64,000 bases of DNA from Candidatus Poribacteria bacterium. Lineage in GTDB: Bacteria > Poribacteria > WGA-4E > GCA-2687025. The notes under the pieces were generated by a model. That model was not told the DNA's origin and did not search any database. It saw only the letters and a program-made list of their open reading frames with translations. The stretch covers positions 62,001 through 126,000 of the forward strand of contig JABGQA010000118.1 in assembly GCA_018644665.1 (NCBI GenBank), given 5' to 3'. This document shows, in pieces, positions 51,265-59,484 of the stretch. Within the stretch, counting starts at the first letter, position 1; each line of letters opens with the position of its first letter. Position numbers and translations under genes: made by a program.

Positions 51265-54200
51265 ATGGACGCACGACTTCTCGTCACGCTCGCCGGGCTG
51301 GGCCTCCTGGGGTTCCTCTTCTACCCGCGGCCGGACACGCCGCCGCCGCCTGGGAGCGTGGAGTGGGTCACCACCGCTCGACGCGTGCAGGGAGAGCCAC
51401 TACGCCTTGCGGGCGCGCAACGCCCCAACCCACCTGTCGAAACGGTCGACCTTGGCTTCGTGTATCGCGTTGACCGCATGGAACTGCTGTTCGCCAACGC
51501 GACCGAGAACGGCCCGAAGCTGTACGAAGTGCTCGCGAGTCCTTCGCGCGAAGGGCCGTACAGGCGGATATTCACCTTCCACGGGTCGTCACGCGCCTAT
51601 CCCTACACGGTGCAGCGCTTCCCTGACAACCACGAAGCGCGTTGGATGCAGGTGGTTGTGGGCGACTGGTTCAGCGGGAAGCCGGGCGTCGAGTCGCTCA
51701 GGGCAGGTCCGCTGTACCGCAGGGCATGGAATCCCATCGAGTCCGTCACCACATCGCACAACGCGGAGGACGCTGACATGCTCCTCGACGGCCTACGCGA
51801 CGACAGTTCGCGATGGGCCGGAGCCCGCGTGGAGGAAACGACCACTGAGCAGGACGGCGAGCAGAAGACGGAGCGCGCCTTCCTGTCGCCGGATGGCGAC
51901 GTGACAATCACCGCCGATCTCGGGGCCGCGCGCGATGTCTACGGCGTCCGCGTGACGTCGGATGGCGGGGGATTCGGCCTCAAGAGGTACGAACTCGGGC
52001 TGAGCGAGGACGGCGTGGCGTTCGCGCGTGTGTTCTCGTCAGGGGATCTGCCCGACGAGACCCGCTCCTTCCCGTACACGCTGGGGGAACCGTCGCGCGC
52101 GAGATACGTGCGGTGGACAATCGCGGAAGCGGACTGGCACGGCGAGTACCCGGCCGTCCGCGAGGTTGAGGTCTTCACCGATAGTTACCGACTGCCTCCC
52201 ACCGGCGCCGAGAAGATGCAGGACCACACGCCTATCCTCGTCCGCGAGGACAACTGCGGCGTGGACAATCGGCGGGCCCCGAACCTCACGCAGGGGTTCC
52301 CGTTCGATCGCGGTGAAGGAGACGCGCCGACGCGGCACATGTGGCGGTCGGCGGAGGATGTCGATGGTGAGCCGTCCGGGCAGCAGCGCTCCTTCGCCTA
52401 CCACTACGACACGCTCCGCCTGAGCTACACCAGTCTGCGACCGGGCAGGCTGTACTGGCTGCAGACGCAGTATCTCCAAGACAAGGCGACGACTCGACGA
52501 CAGAACCTGGTCGCGGACGGCTACCTGCTGCATGGCGACGAGACCGGCGTCCCCATTGGCCCGGCCGACCCGTACACCTTCGCGATTCCGTCGGAGGCGG
52601 TGGCTGACGGCGAATTGGAGGTGGAGGTGAATCGCCTCGCCGGCCCAAACGCGGTTCTGTCGGCCGCGTGGCTATACGAGGCGCGGGGTGGGCCGACTGG
52701 CGAGCTCACCGGAGACGAGGTCCCGCCGGCCAAGATCACTCAGGCGCTGGGGCCCAAGGACATCGACGGGTCTCTGACCGAGTGGGACATGCTCTACCCG
52801 CTTGCGGCCACGTCCGGCGACGGCCCGCGCGCATACGCCGAGTGGGACTCCGAAAGCCTGTATCTGGCTCTCGTCGCGCCGGCGTCCGTCCTGCCCACCG
52901 GTTCCGCAGTGGCGGATACAGTCGACATATTCGTGGATTCGACCAACGCGCGGTCGCCGGCGCTGTACCGCAGCGGCGATGTCCACGTGCGCATATACCG
53001 TTACGGAAGTGGCCGCGAAGTGGCCAGGTACGTGACCCATTACTCCGAGGAAGCGCCCCCGCGCGCGGGTCCCCCTCCCGTGGAGATAGCTTCCGCCGCG
53101 AACGACGGCGAATACATCCTCGAAACGCGGCTGCCTCGGACGGGGTTGCTGGATGAATGGACGCCTGTCGCCGGTGGGCGCTTCGGAATCAACTTCATCG
53201 TTTCGACGAGACCAGAACGCCGGTGGTGGCTGGCCGCGGAACGAAGGGACGACCCACCGATACGGTGGCGAGAGGCGCGTATGATCGGTTCCGTGCGCGC
53301 GGACGTGTGGTTGGGCCGCGAGCGCGTGCCCAATCCTGGGTTCTACGCCGGCGACGACCTCCTTGTGGTGGTCCGCGATCCTGACGCCAACGCCCACCCG
53401 GACGCCGTCGACGAGGTCACCGTGCGCGTCGCCGGATCGCTTCTCGGCGGATCGCGCGACGTGACGCTACGCGAAGTGCACGGCGCCGCAGTGGGCGACG
53501 GCGACCCGGGGACGTCGCTCACGGCCGACGGGGAGTACTTCGCGGGGCTCCTGAGCACGCGCCATGCGGACAGCGTCGCACCCGGGACTGGCATGACGGT
53601 GACGGGAGGCGAGACCGTGACGGCAAGCTACCGGGACTCGTACGCCGGCCCAGGCGGCGAGGCCGCTGAGATCGGCGCTTCCTCCACTGTCGCCACAGGA
53701 AGCGACGGATCGCTCGTGTTACACGACCCCACGGGCGGCGGCATCAGCGCCTTCCGCGCTGGGGAGACGATCCACGTGGCGCTCACCGACGCCGACCTCG
53801 CGCCGCCGTCGAACGGCGACACGCCACCGACGACTACCGTAACGGCGCGCGCCACCGCGGGCGACGAGCCGCAGGCGTTCGACGAGGAACCGCTCGCCCT
53901 CGCGGTCGACGCCAACGGCGAGCACATCGGCGCCATCGCGACCGCGTATGCCGAGTCGGCCACGCCTGGCGACGGGGTGCTCCAAGTGCGGGGCATGGAC
54001 CGCGTCGAGGTCGTCTACACCGACCGCGTGCAAGCAAGTGGGAACACGAACGTCGCCGTCGTCGGCGCCGCGCGTGTCGCCATTGGATCCACCGCGCGGA
54101 TCACGGTGCGTGGCGCCGGCGAGGCAATCTCCCAGGAGGCGTCCGGGCCGGCGCGGGTGGCGGCGGGCACACCCATCATAGTGCAGGTCCAGGACGCCGA

Positions 54201-56919
54201 CGCGAACCGGGACGACGGGGTGGCGGAGGTCGTGGACGTGCGCATGTCGACCGACACTCGGGGAGACACGCTACGCGTTCTCCTGTTCGAGACGGACATC
54301 GACACGGGCGTGTTCCAGGCACTGGCTCCCACTGCGTACGCCGCGGCCGTCGATACGGCCAACGAGACCCTGGAACTCACTGGGGCCGAGATCGTGACGG
54401 CCACCTACATCGACGAGATCAGGGGCTCCGGCGCGACGAACGTGGAGACCGTTACCATGGCGGTCGTCGAGACCGGAGGAGACGCGACGCTGGCCATCGT
54501 TCGCGCCGACTACGTGCAGTTGGCCCCGCGGTTGAATGCGGGGGCCATCGTGTATCTCCGTCTCGTGGAGCCTGACGCGCGCGTCGCGGACCTTACAGTC
54601 GAGGCCCGCAGCCTCAGCACGGGCGACGTCGAACGCGTCCGCCTCGCGGCCTCGGCGGCCGGCGCATCCGAGTATGTCGGGTCTTTCGCGACCGTGTACG
54701 CCACCACGGGCTCCCTCGGCGACGGTGTCGTCGCCGTGATCGGCGATGACACCGTCCAGGTCACATATGTCGACGCCTTGCGCGCCTCGGGGGCGACGGA
54801 CACCCCGGTGGTGACCCAGGCGGGCATCAACACGGGCAGTGACGGCGCGCTGTTCCTGCCGCCTGGCGCTGACATCCCGCTGAGGGCGGGCGACGCCCTG
54901 GTCATCGAGGTACGGGATACCGACCTGAACGTCCGTAGCGCGGTCCTCGAGGAGACGACCGTGACGGCGCGCGTCGAGCCAGGCGGCGATACCGTGGACA
55001 TCCTGCTACGCGAGACGGCCGGGGACAGTGGCGTTTTCGTCGGGGCTGCGCCCACGGGGTACGGCGAAGTCCCGACGGCGGACGAGACGCTGCGGATCAC
55101 GGGGCAGAGCCTCATCACGGTCGACTACGTGGACGCGATCCGGGCGGGGGGCGAGACGCGCGTACGGCTGGACGCGTCGCGCTACGTCGAGACAGGCGCG
55201 ATGGGGCGACTGGAGTTGCTCGCCCTCGACGGCCGGCGAACCGTTACACGCATCACGCCAGGCGACATCGTGCTCGCCCGGGTCACGGACCCGGATTTGA
55301 ACGCCGACCCTGACTTCGACGAGTCCGCGCAGATCCGCGCGGCCGGCTCGGTCCTGGGCGACACGATGGTCCTGCCGCTAAGGGAGACAGGCGCCGACAC
55401 CGGCGTCTTCGAGGTGCGCGTCGCTACGGAGTACGTGTCGGACGGCGTGTCCCCAGGCGGCGGCTCCGATTTGGTGCTGCAGCTCGTCGATAGGGAGCTC
55501 GTCACCGTGACGTACGTCGACGATCTGGCAGACACCGGAGAGACGCTCCTACCGGTGGAGCGGTCCGTAGTTGCGAGCGTGGCCGGCTCCGGCACGATCC
55601 TTATCGAGGACCCATACGGAACGGAGTTGGGCCAGTTCTTGGCCGGCGCATCCCTGTACGTGTCGTTGGACGAGCCAGCCCTCTCTGCCGCGACCGGGCC
55701 GGACGGGCCGTCGGTGCAGGTGGAGAGTATCACGACTGGGGACGCGGTCGTCCTATCGACGGAGCCTGTGCCGGGCGGGCAGGGGCGGTACTGGGCGCGC
55801 GTCCCAACACGCTACGGGGCGACCCCCATCGCAGACGACCTCCTCGAGGTGCAGGGCGGAGAAACCGTGCGGGCGCGGTACAGCCCGCAGGGAGCGGCCG
55901 ACGAAGTGTTCGATACTGCTGCCGTTGCGGCCGGATCACGCGGGATCCTTGCGGTGACGTACGCCGACGGTAGGCCGATGGCGACGTTCACGCCAGGATC
56001 GGAGATCCATCTGCGCCTGGAAGATCCCGATCGAGACGTGTCGCCACTGGCTGCGGACGAGGTGGAAGCGCGTGTCACGGCGCAAGGCGGCTACTGGCGC
56101 ATCGCGACTCTTATCGAGACGGGCGAAGCGACAGGCGTCTTCCGCGGGGTCGCGCCGACCACGGTCACGTTCGACCCCAACGCGGCAGGCGAGGACCCGC
56201 TGCCCCTACGCGGCGGCGAACCGATCACCGTCACGTACCGCGATCCGCTCACGGCTACCGGCCAGACGGACGTCGAGGTTACGGCGTCGTGCCGCGCGCG
56301 GCGTATAGGCGCGGCGCCATACACGGAAGAACAGATCGTCATCGATGGCATCCCCGATCGCTGGCCGCTGGAGGATGCGATGGCGCCGGCGGAAGGGGGA
56401 GCCCTCGTGTGGACGCAGTGGGGTCGTGACGCGCTCTACGTGTTCGCGCAGGTGGCAGACGACGATGTCCGCGTCGCCGATGTCACGCGTTGGCACGAAG
56501 GGTCCGATGCGCTCGAACTGCACTTCGATACCGACATCGACCGGCAGGGCAGCCCGACCCACCTCGCGGGCTCCGCGCCGTCCGCGGAGTACGTGTTCTG
56601 GCTGTGTCCCACCGGCGGCGGGATCACGGGTGAGGAGCCCTATGTCGGGCGGGCGCAACCCAGCCTCGCGCACAACTACGGCCCGATCGACATCGCTGTT
56701 CGCCTGGGGGATGGTGGTTACTCGATGGAGGCGCGAATCCCGTTCCACACGGCGCTGCCTGGGTTCGATCCCATCACCTCCGCGCGCCGTGACCGCTTGG
56801 GGTTCAACTACCTGCTGTACCGCTCCACGGCCCCGCAGGTCTGGTGGGCTCCCCTGACGGATCCGTCCGAGGCCGCAGGTCAGGCTGGCATTCTCTACCT
56901 TACCCGCCCGGGTAGCTAG
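51265..56919 (+). CDS. 1884-residue surface protein: discoidin-like, two CBM9-like domains and eight repeats
   Basis: A short N-terminal hydrophobic segment (LLVTLAGLGLLGFLFY) anchors or exports the protein. Residues about 30-310 hold two F5/8-type C (discoidin) modules (DLGAARDVYGVRVTSDGGG, YVRWTIAEADW). Residues about 490-675 form a CBM9-like domain (KDIDGSLTEWD, DTVDIFVDS), and a second closes the protein at about 1686-1884 (IDGIPDRWPLEDA, DALELHFDTD). Between them are eight beta-sandwich repeats of 118-131 residues. All are binding modules; no enzyme motif is seen. The gene is the last of a tightly packed run starting at the copper chaperone. Confidence 0.75.
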   Translation: MDARLLVTLAGLGLLGFLFYPRPDTPPPPGSVEWVTTARRVQGEPLRLAGAQRPNPPVETVDLGFVYRVDRMELLFANATENGPKLYEVLASPSREGPYRRIFTFHGSSRAYPYTVQRFPDNHEARWMQVVVGDWFSGKPGVESLRAGPLYRRAWNPIESVTTSHNAEDADMLLDGLRDDSSRWAGARVEETTTEQDGEQKTERAFLSPDGDVTITADLGAARDVYGVRVTSDGGGFGLKRYELGLSEDGVAFARVFSSGDLPDETRSFPYTLGEPSRARYVRWTIAEADWHGEYPAVREVEVFTDSYRLPPTGAEKMQDHTPILVREDNCGVDNRRAPNLTQGFPFDRGEGDAPTRHMWRSAEDVDGEPSGQQRSFAYHYDTLRLSYTSLRPGRLYWLQTQYLQDKATTRRQNLVADGYLLHGDETGVPIGPADPYTFAIPSEAVADGELEVEVNRLAGPNAVLSAAWLYEARGGPTGELTGDEVPPAKITQALGPKDIDGSLTEWDMLYPLAATSGDGPRAYAEWDSESLYLALVAPASVLPTGSAVADTVDIFVDSTNARSPALYRSGDVHVRIYRYGSGREVARYVTHYSEEAPPRAGPPPVEIASAANDGEYILETRLPRTGLLDEWTPVAGGRFGINFIVSTRPERRWWLAAERRDDPPIRWREARMIGSVRADVWLGRERVPNPGFYAGDDLLVVVRDPDANAHPDAVDEVTVRVAGSLLGGSRDVTLREVHGAAVGDGDPGTSLTADGEYFAGLLSTRHADSVAPGTGMTVTGGETVTASYRDSYAGPGGEAAEIGASSTVATGSDGSLVLHDPTGGGISAFRAGETIHVALTDADLAPPSNGDTPPTTTVTARATAGDEPQAFDEEPLALAVDANGEHIGAIATAYAESATPGDGVLQVRGMDRVEVVYTDRVQASGNTNVAVVGAARVAIGSTARITVRGAGEAISQEASGPARVAAGTPIIVQVQDADANRDDGVAEVVDVRMSTDTRGDTLRVLLFETDIDTGVFQALAPTAYAAAVDTANETLELTGAEIVTATYIDEIRGSGATNVETVTMAVVETGGDATLAIVRADYVQLAPRLNAGAIVYLRLVEPDARVADLTVEARSLSTGDVERVRLAASAAGASEYVGSFATVYATTGSLGDGVVAVIGDDTVQVTYVDALRASGATDTPVVTQAGINTGSDGALFLPPGADIPLRAGDALVIEVRDTDLNVRSAVLEETTVTARVEPGGDTVDILLRETAGDSGVFVGAAPTGYGEVPTADETLRITGQSLITVDYVDAIRAGGETRVRLDASRYVETGAMGRLELLALDGRRTVTRITPGDIVLARVTDPDLNADPDFDESAQIRAAGSVLGDTMVLPLRETGADTGVFEVRVATEYVSDGVSPGGGSDLVLQLVDRELVTVTYVDDLADTGETLLPVERSVVASVAGSGTILIEDPYGTELGQFLAGASLYVSLDEPALSAATGPDGPSVQVESITTGDAVVLSTEPVPGGQGRYWARVPTRYGATPIADDLLEVQGGETVRARYSPQGAADEVFDTAAVAAGSRGILAVTYADGRPMATFTPGSEIHLRLEDPDRDVSPLAADEVEARVTAQGGYWRIATLIETGEATGVFRGVAPTTVTFDPNAAGEDPLPLRGGEPITVTYRDPLTATGQTDVEVTASCRARRIGAAPYTEEQIVIDGIPDRWPLEDAMAPAEGGALVWTQWGRDALYVFAQVADDDVRVADVTRWHEGSDALELHFDTDIDRQGSPTHLAGSAPSAEYVFWLCPTGGGITGEEPYVGRAQPSLAHNYGPIDIAVRLGDGGYSMEARIPFHTALPGFDPITSARRDRLGFNYLLYRSTAPQVWWAPLTDPSEAAGQAGILYLTRPGS
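53600..56290 (+). repeat. Eight protein-level repeats in the giant surface protein
   Basis: Each unit ends in a strand of the form 'E/D-x-V-T-V-x-Y-x-D' followed by a Gly-Thr turn: ETVTASYRDSYAGPGG (near 53610), DRVEVVYTDRVQASG (53998), EIVTATYIDEIRGSG (54391), DTVQVTYVDALRASG (54751), SLITVDYVDAIRAGG (55110), ELVTVTYVDDLADTG (55496), ETVRARYSPQ (55863, degenerate) and EPITVTYRDPLTATG (56219). The spacing is about 355-395 bases. The copies have diverged. Confidence 0.7.
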
Positions 56920-56928
56920 CTCGTCTGG

Positions 56929-56957
56929 TTGTCGGCAGGGCCGGACTCCGCTATACA
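56929..56957 (+). promoter_or_regulatory. Promoter of the ThuA gene
   Basis: TTGTCG (56929-56934), 17-base spacer, TATACA (56952-56957). It begins ten bases after the stop of the giant gene; the leader is about 42 bases. Confidence 0.6.
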
Positions 56958-57005
56958 CATGCTCGCGGCTGCGCGACCCGGATGAACCCACAGGAAGGCC
57001 CACGT

Positions 57006-57635
57006 ATGGCCATCAGCACACTCGTATTCGGCGGCGGACAGATACACGACTGGCGCGCGGTGCAACCGCCCGTCGTGAGCGCTCTCGAGGCAGACGGCGG
57101 CTTCGACATCACGACGGCCCAAGAGGATCTGTCGATTCTCGAAGGCGACGGATTGGCGCCATACGCGGCGCTCGTCTTCCACTACACGATCGGCGAGATC
57201 ACGGACGCGCAACGTGACGGGCTGTCCAGTTGGCTGGCCGCCGGTGGCGGGTACGTCGGCATCCACAGCGCCGCCGACTCGTTCCGTGACGACCCTGACT
57301 ACAAGAACCTCGTCGGCGGCCACTTCATCACGCACCCGCGGTACCGCGAGTACCAGGTGTCCGTGGCCGACCCGGATCACGCGATCATGGATGGCGTGGA
57401 CGAGGAGTTCATGGTAACCGACGAGCAGTACATCCTCGACTACGACCCGCGCGTGCACGTGCTGGCGAACGCGCTCTACAAGGGGCAACTCGCACCCGTG
57501 GCATGGACGAAGTCGCACGGCGCCGGGCGCGTATTCTACCTCGCCCTGGGGCACGACGGCCCCGCGTGCGAGCACCCGATGTTCGCAAAGATGCTGGTGA
57601 ATGGCACGCGCTGGGCCGCCAGCCCGGAAGCGTAG
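57006..57635 (+). CDS. ThuA-domain protein
   Basis: 209 residues; AGGAAGG precedes the ATG. The fold is a class I glutamine amidotransferase-like flavodoxin fold (ThuA, trehalose utilisation). Blocks seen: LVFGGGQIHDW at the start, YAALVFHYTIGEIT, AAGGGYVGIHSAADSF, GGHFITHPRYREYQV, HGAGRVFYLALGHDGP and MFAKMLVNGTRW. The nucleophilic Cys elbow of true amidotransferases is absent, as usual in this family. ThuA proteins are found in sugar-oxidation loci beside Gfo/Idh/MocA enzymes, and one lies 2 kb away on the other strand. The exact reaction is unsettled. Confidence 0.85.
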   Translation: MAISTLVFGGGQIHDWRAVQPPVVSALEADGGFDITTAQEDLSILEGDGLAPYAALVFHYTIGEITDAQRDGLSSWLAAGGGYVGIHSAADSFRDDPDYKNLVGGHFITHPRYREYQVSVADPDHAIMDGVDEEFMVTDEQYILDYDPRVHVLANALYKGQLAPVAWTKSHGAGRVFYLALGHDGPACEHPMFAKMLVNGTRWAASPEA

Positions 57636-57649
57636 TCGCGAGAAGACCT

Positions 57650-57675
57650 GCGCCGCCGTCAGCTAGCGGCGGCGC
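57650..57675. terminator. Hairpin overlapping the end of the convergent basic-tail gene
   Basis: GCGCCGCCG (57650-57658) and CGGCGGCGC (57667-57675) with an eight-base loop, followed on the plus strand by TTCTT. It terminates the ThuA gene; the right arm lies inside the last codons (Lys/Arg-rich end) of the minus-strand gene and the loop contains its stop codon. Confidence 0.6.
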
Positions 57676-59204
57676 TTCTTGGTCTTATTCTTGTCGTCGT
57701 CATCGTCCTTCTTCGTAGTGGACGACTTCGAGCGGGTCGTGGTCTTCGACTTGGTAGATGACGTCGACTTCCTCGGCGCCTTCTTCTTCCGCTCCGTGGT
57801 CGTCGTGCGGCGACTCTTGGTCGTCGACGACGATCGCGTCGAGCGTGAAGGCGTAGGGGACGTCCGTGCCCGGGTCGTCGACGAGCGCGAGGAGTTCGTC
57901 GACGGGTACACACGGCGCTTCGAGTAGTCCGTGTCCCTCGATGTTCGGGAACTGCGGGACGTGTCGGTCACACGGTACTGCGGGAGGCGAGTGGCCGTCT
58001 CGCGCGGCGCGCGACGCGTCTTCGTGGCGCCGTACGCAGATCGCTCGGCAGCCGCATATGGCGCGCCGTACCTGCTGCTCGCTGTCGACCTGCGGTACTT
58101 CGCTAGTTCACGGTTTGGCCGCTCGGTCGTGCTCGGCGCCCGACGGTACTTCTCCAGCGTAGTCGTGACAGCCTGGCGCGAAGCGGGGGCCTCTGCCGGC
58201 GCGCGTCGGATCTTCGCGGCCGTCCCTCGGCCACGCTCGTACTGCCCACGTGTCGTCTGGAGGTCGCTTGTCCACCGGTTCACGCGTGTACGGCTGCCGG
58301 CGCGTCGGACGTAATGCACGCGCGTCTGGCGGCTCGGGTACCGTGACCTGTAGGCGCCCCGGAGATACGAGTGATGCCGCGATCGGAGCCCCAGATACGT
58401 GGTGTGCCCGTACGGGAAGTCCCAGTGCAGGTAGTACCCGTAGTCGGTCATCAGGTAGAAGGGCCCGCCGTAGTAATACTGGTAGGTATACGCCTGCCAG
58501 GGACGGAACCTATAGCCGGGGACGTAGTGGCGCACGACCCGCGTCTCACGCTCGGTGCTGAACGACTCGAGCTCAATGTAATCGACATCGACTCGGTTCG
58601 CGCCGTCCGCGACGATGTGGAGTTCGAGCATGCCCGTCCCGTCGACGTACTTCCGCGTAGCGACCTCTATGGTCTCTGTGCGATGGTCCGACCTCAGGAT
58701 GAAGGTGTCGCCCTGAAGCGGCTCGTCCGAGTCCGGGCCCGGTTGCGAGCCGGCATGGCGTAGCCACACGCGGCCGGCGATCGCGTATTCGTCGCCCAGA
58801 TCTTGCGCTCGGCCGTCGCCCTCGTAGCGGACGCGGATCTTGACCTGCCGGGCGCGGTCGGGGATTTCGAAGTAGTAGATAGCGCTGGCGATGCCGAACT
58901 CGTACTCTTCCGGCCCCTCGCCGCCCTGCGCCCATGCGGCCACGCGGATGCCATCCTCGAACGCCGGGCTGAGGGTGACGGTCGCGTTCCCGCGCTCCAG
59001 CCAGTCGTCCATTTCGCCGCCCACGCGGTGTTCGCGGCTGAGGCGCTCCGGTCGGTAGCGGTTCTCGTAGGTATACTCGTACCCGAAGCCACCGTAGTAC
59101 CGCGCCCATGCGGCGGAATTGATGGCTAGCGCGCCGACGGCCACGGCGAGGCCGCAAACCGCCCAACGGGTTCTCCGGTATTGCGTGTGCGTTGTGTTCG
59201 CCAT
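57663..59204 (-). CDS. Exported protein with a long basic, Ser/Thr-rich disordered tail
   Basis: 513 residues; GGAGGAGGG precedes the ATG. A signal peptide (VCGLAVAVGALAINSAAWA) is followed by a beta-sandwich part (about 60-215: VTLSPAFEDGIRVAAWAQGG, KIRVRYEGDGRAQDLGDEY and so on), then a Tyr-rich stretch (QAYTYQYYYGGPFYLM). The last 230 residues are low-complexity with short KYRRAP-like units, then Ser-Thr-Arg-Lys runs and finally a DDDDD-containing end at KKRRR. Such a tail could bind polyanions (DNA, capsule) outside the cell. No family is recognised. It shares its strand with a 38-codon gene upstream. Confidence 0.7.
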   Translation of the reverse strand: MANTTHTQYRRTRWAVCGLAVAVGALAINSAAWARYYGGFGYEYTYENRYRPERLSREHRVGGEMDDWLERGNATVTLSPAFEDGIRVAAWAQGGEGPEEYEFGIASAIYYFEIPDRARQVKIRVRYEGDGRAQDLGDEYAIAGRVWLRHAGSQPGPDSDEPLQGDTFILRSDHRTETIEVATRKYVDGTGMLELHIVADGANRVDVDYIELESFSTERETRVVRHYVPGYRFRPWQAYTYQYYYGGPFYLMTDYGYYLHWDFPYGHTTYLGLRSRHHSYLRGAYRSRYPSRQTRVHYVRRAGSRTRVNRWTSDLQTTRGQYERGRGTAAKIRRAPAEAPASRQAVTTTLEKYRRAPSTTERPNRELAKYRRSTASSRYGAPYAAAERSAYGATKTRRAPRETATRLPQYRVTDTSRSSRTSRDTDYSKRRVYPSTNSSRSSTTRARTSPTPSRSTRSSSTTKSRRTTTTERKKKAPRKSTSSTKSKTTTRSKSSTTKKDDDDDKNKTKKRRR

Positions 59205-59281
59205 GGTACCCTCCTCCCGCGACTCGACCCCGTGTGTGCGTGGGTTTCGTTGGTAACGCCTCGAGTGGCGTATCGGTTGAC

Positions 59282-59398
59282 CTATCTGCGGAACACGCGA
59301 CGGAACAAGAACCGTGTCGCCTTGCCGCCGATCCCCGCGAACAGGTTGGCGACGGCCATCGTAGTCGCCAGCATAGCGAATCTGAACAGGAACGCCAT
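59282..59398 (-). CDS. 38-residue hydrophobic-basic small protein
   Basis: A short reading frame in the 280-base gap. The ATG at 59398 follows GGAGGG with a five-base spacer, and the TAG is at 59284-59282. The peptide begins MAFLFRFAMLATTMAVANLF, has a 20-residue hydrophobic helix and ends KATRFLFRRVFRR, strongly basic. It would be a one-helix membrane protein with an arginine-rich tail. It sits 77 bases before the exported basic-tail gene on the same strand and may be co-transcribed. No function is known. Confidence 0.5.
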   Translation of the reverse strand: MAFLFRFAMLATTMAVANLFAGIGGKATRFLFRRVFRR

Positions 59399-59484
59399 TC
59401 TAGCCCTCCGCGTGGAATCGAGCGCCGCTCCGTGGCGTATGGTCTAACGCCTGACACGCGCCGTTGGTTTAACCGCGATCGGCT

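Noticed and set aside
53600..56290. CRISPR or DNA-level tandem repeat
   Set aside because: The periodicity exists only at protein level; the DNA copies are diverged and of unequal length.
51265..56919. Type IX C-terminal domain on the giant surface protein
   Set aside because: The end is a CBM9-like module; the conserved pattern of the type IX CTD is not seen.
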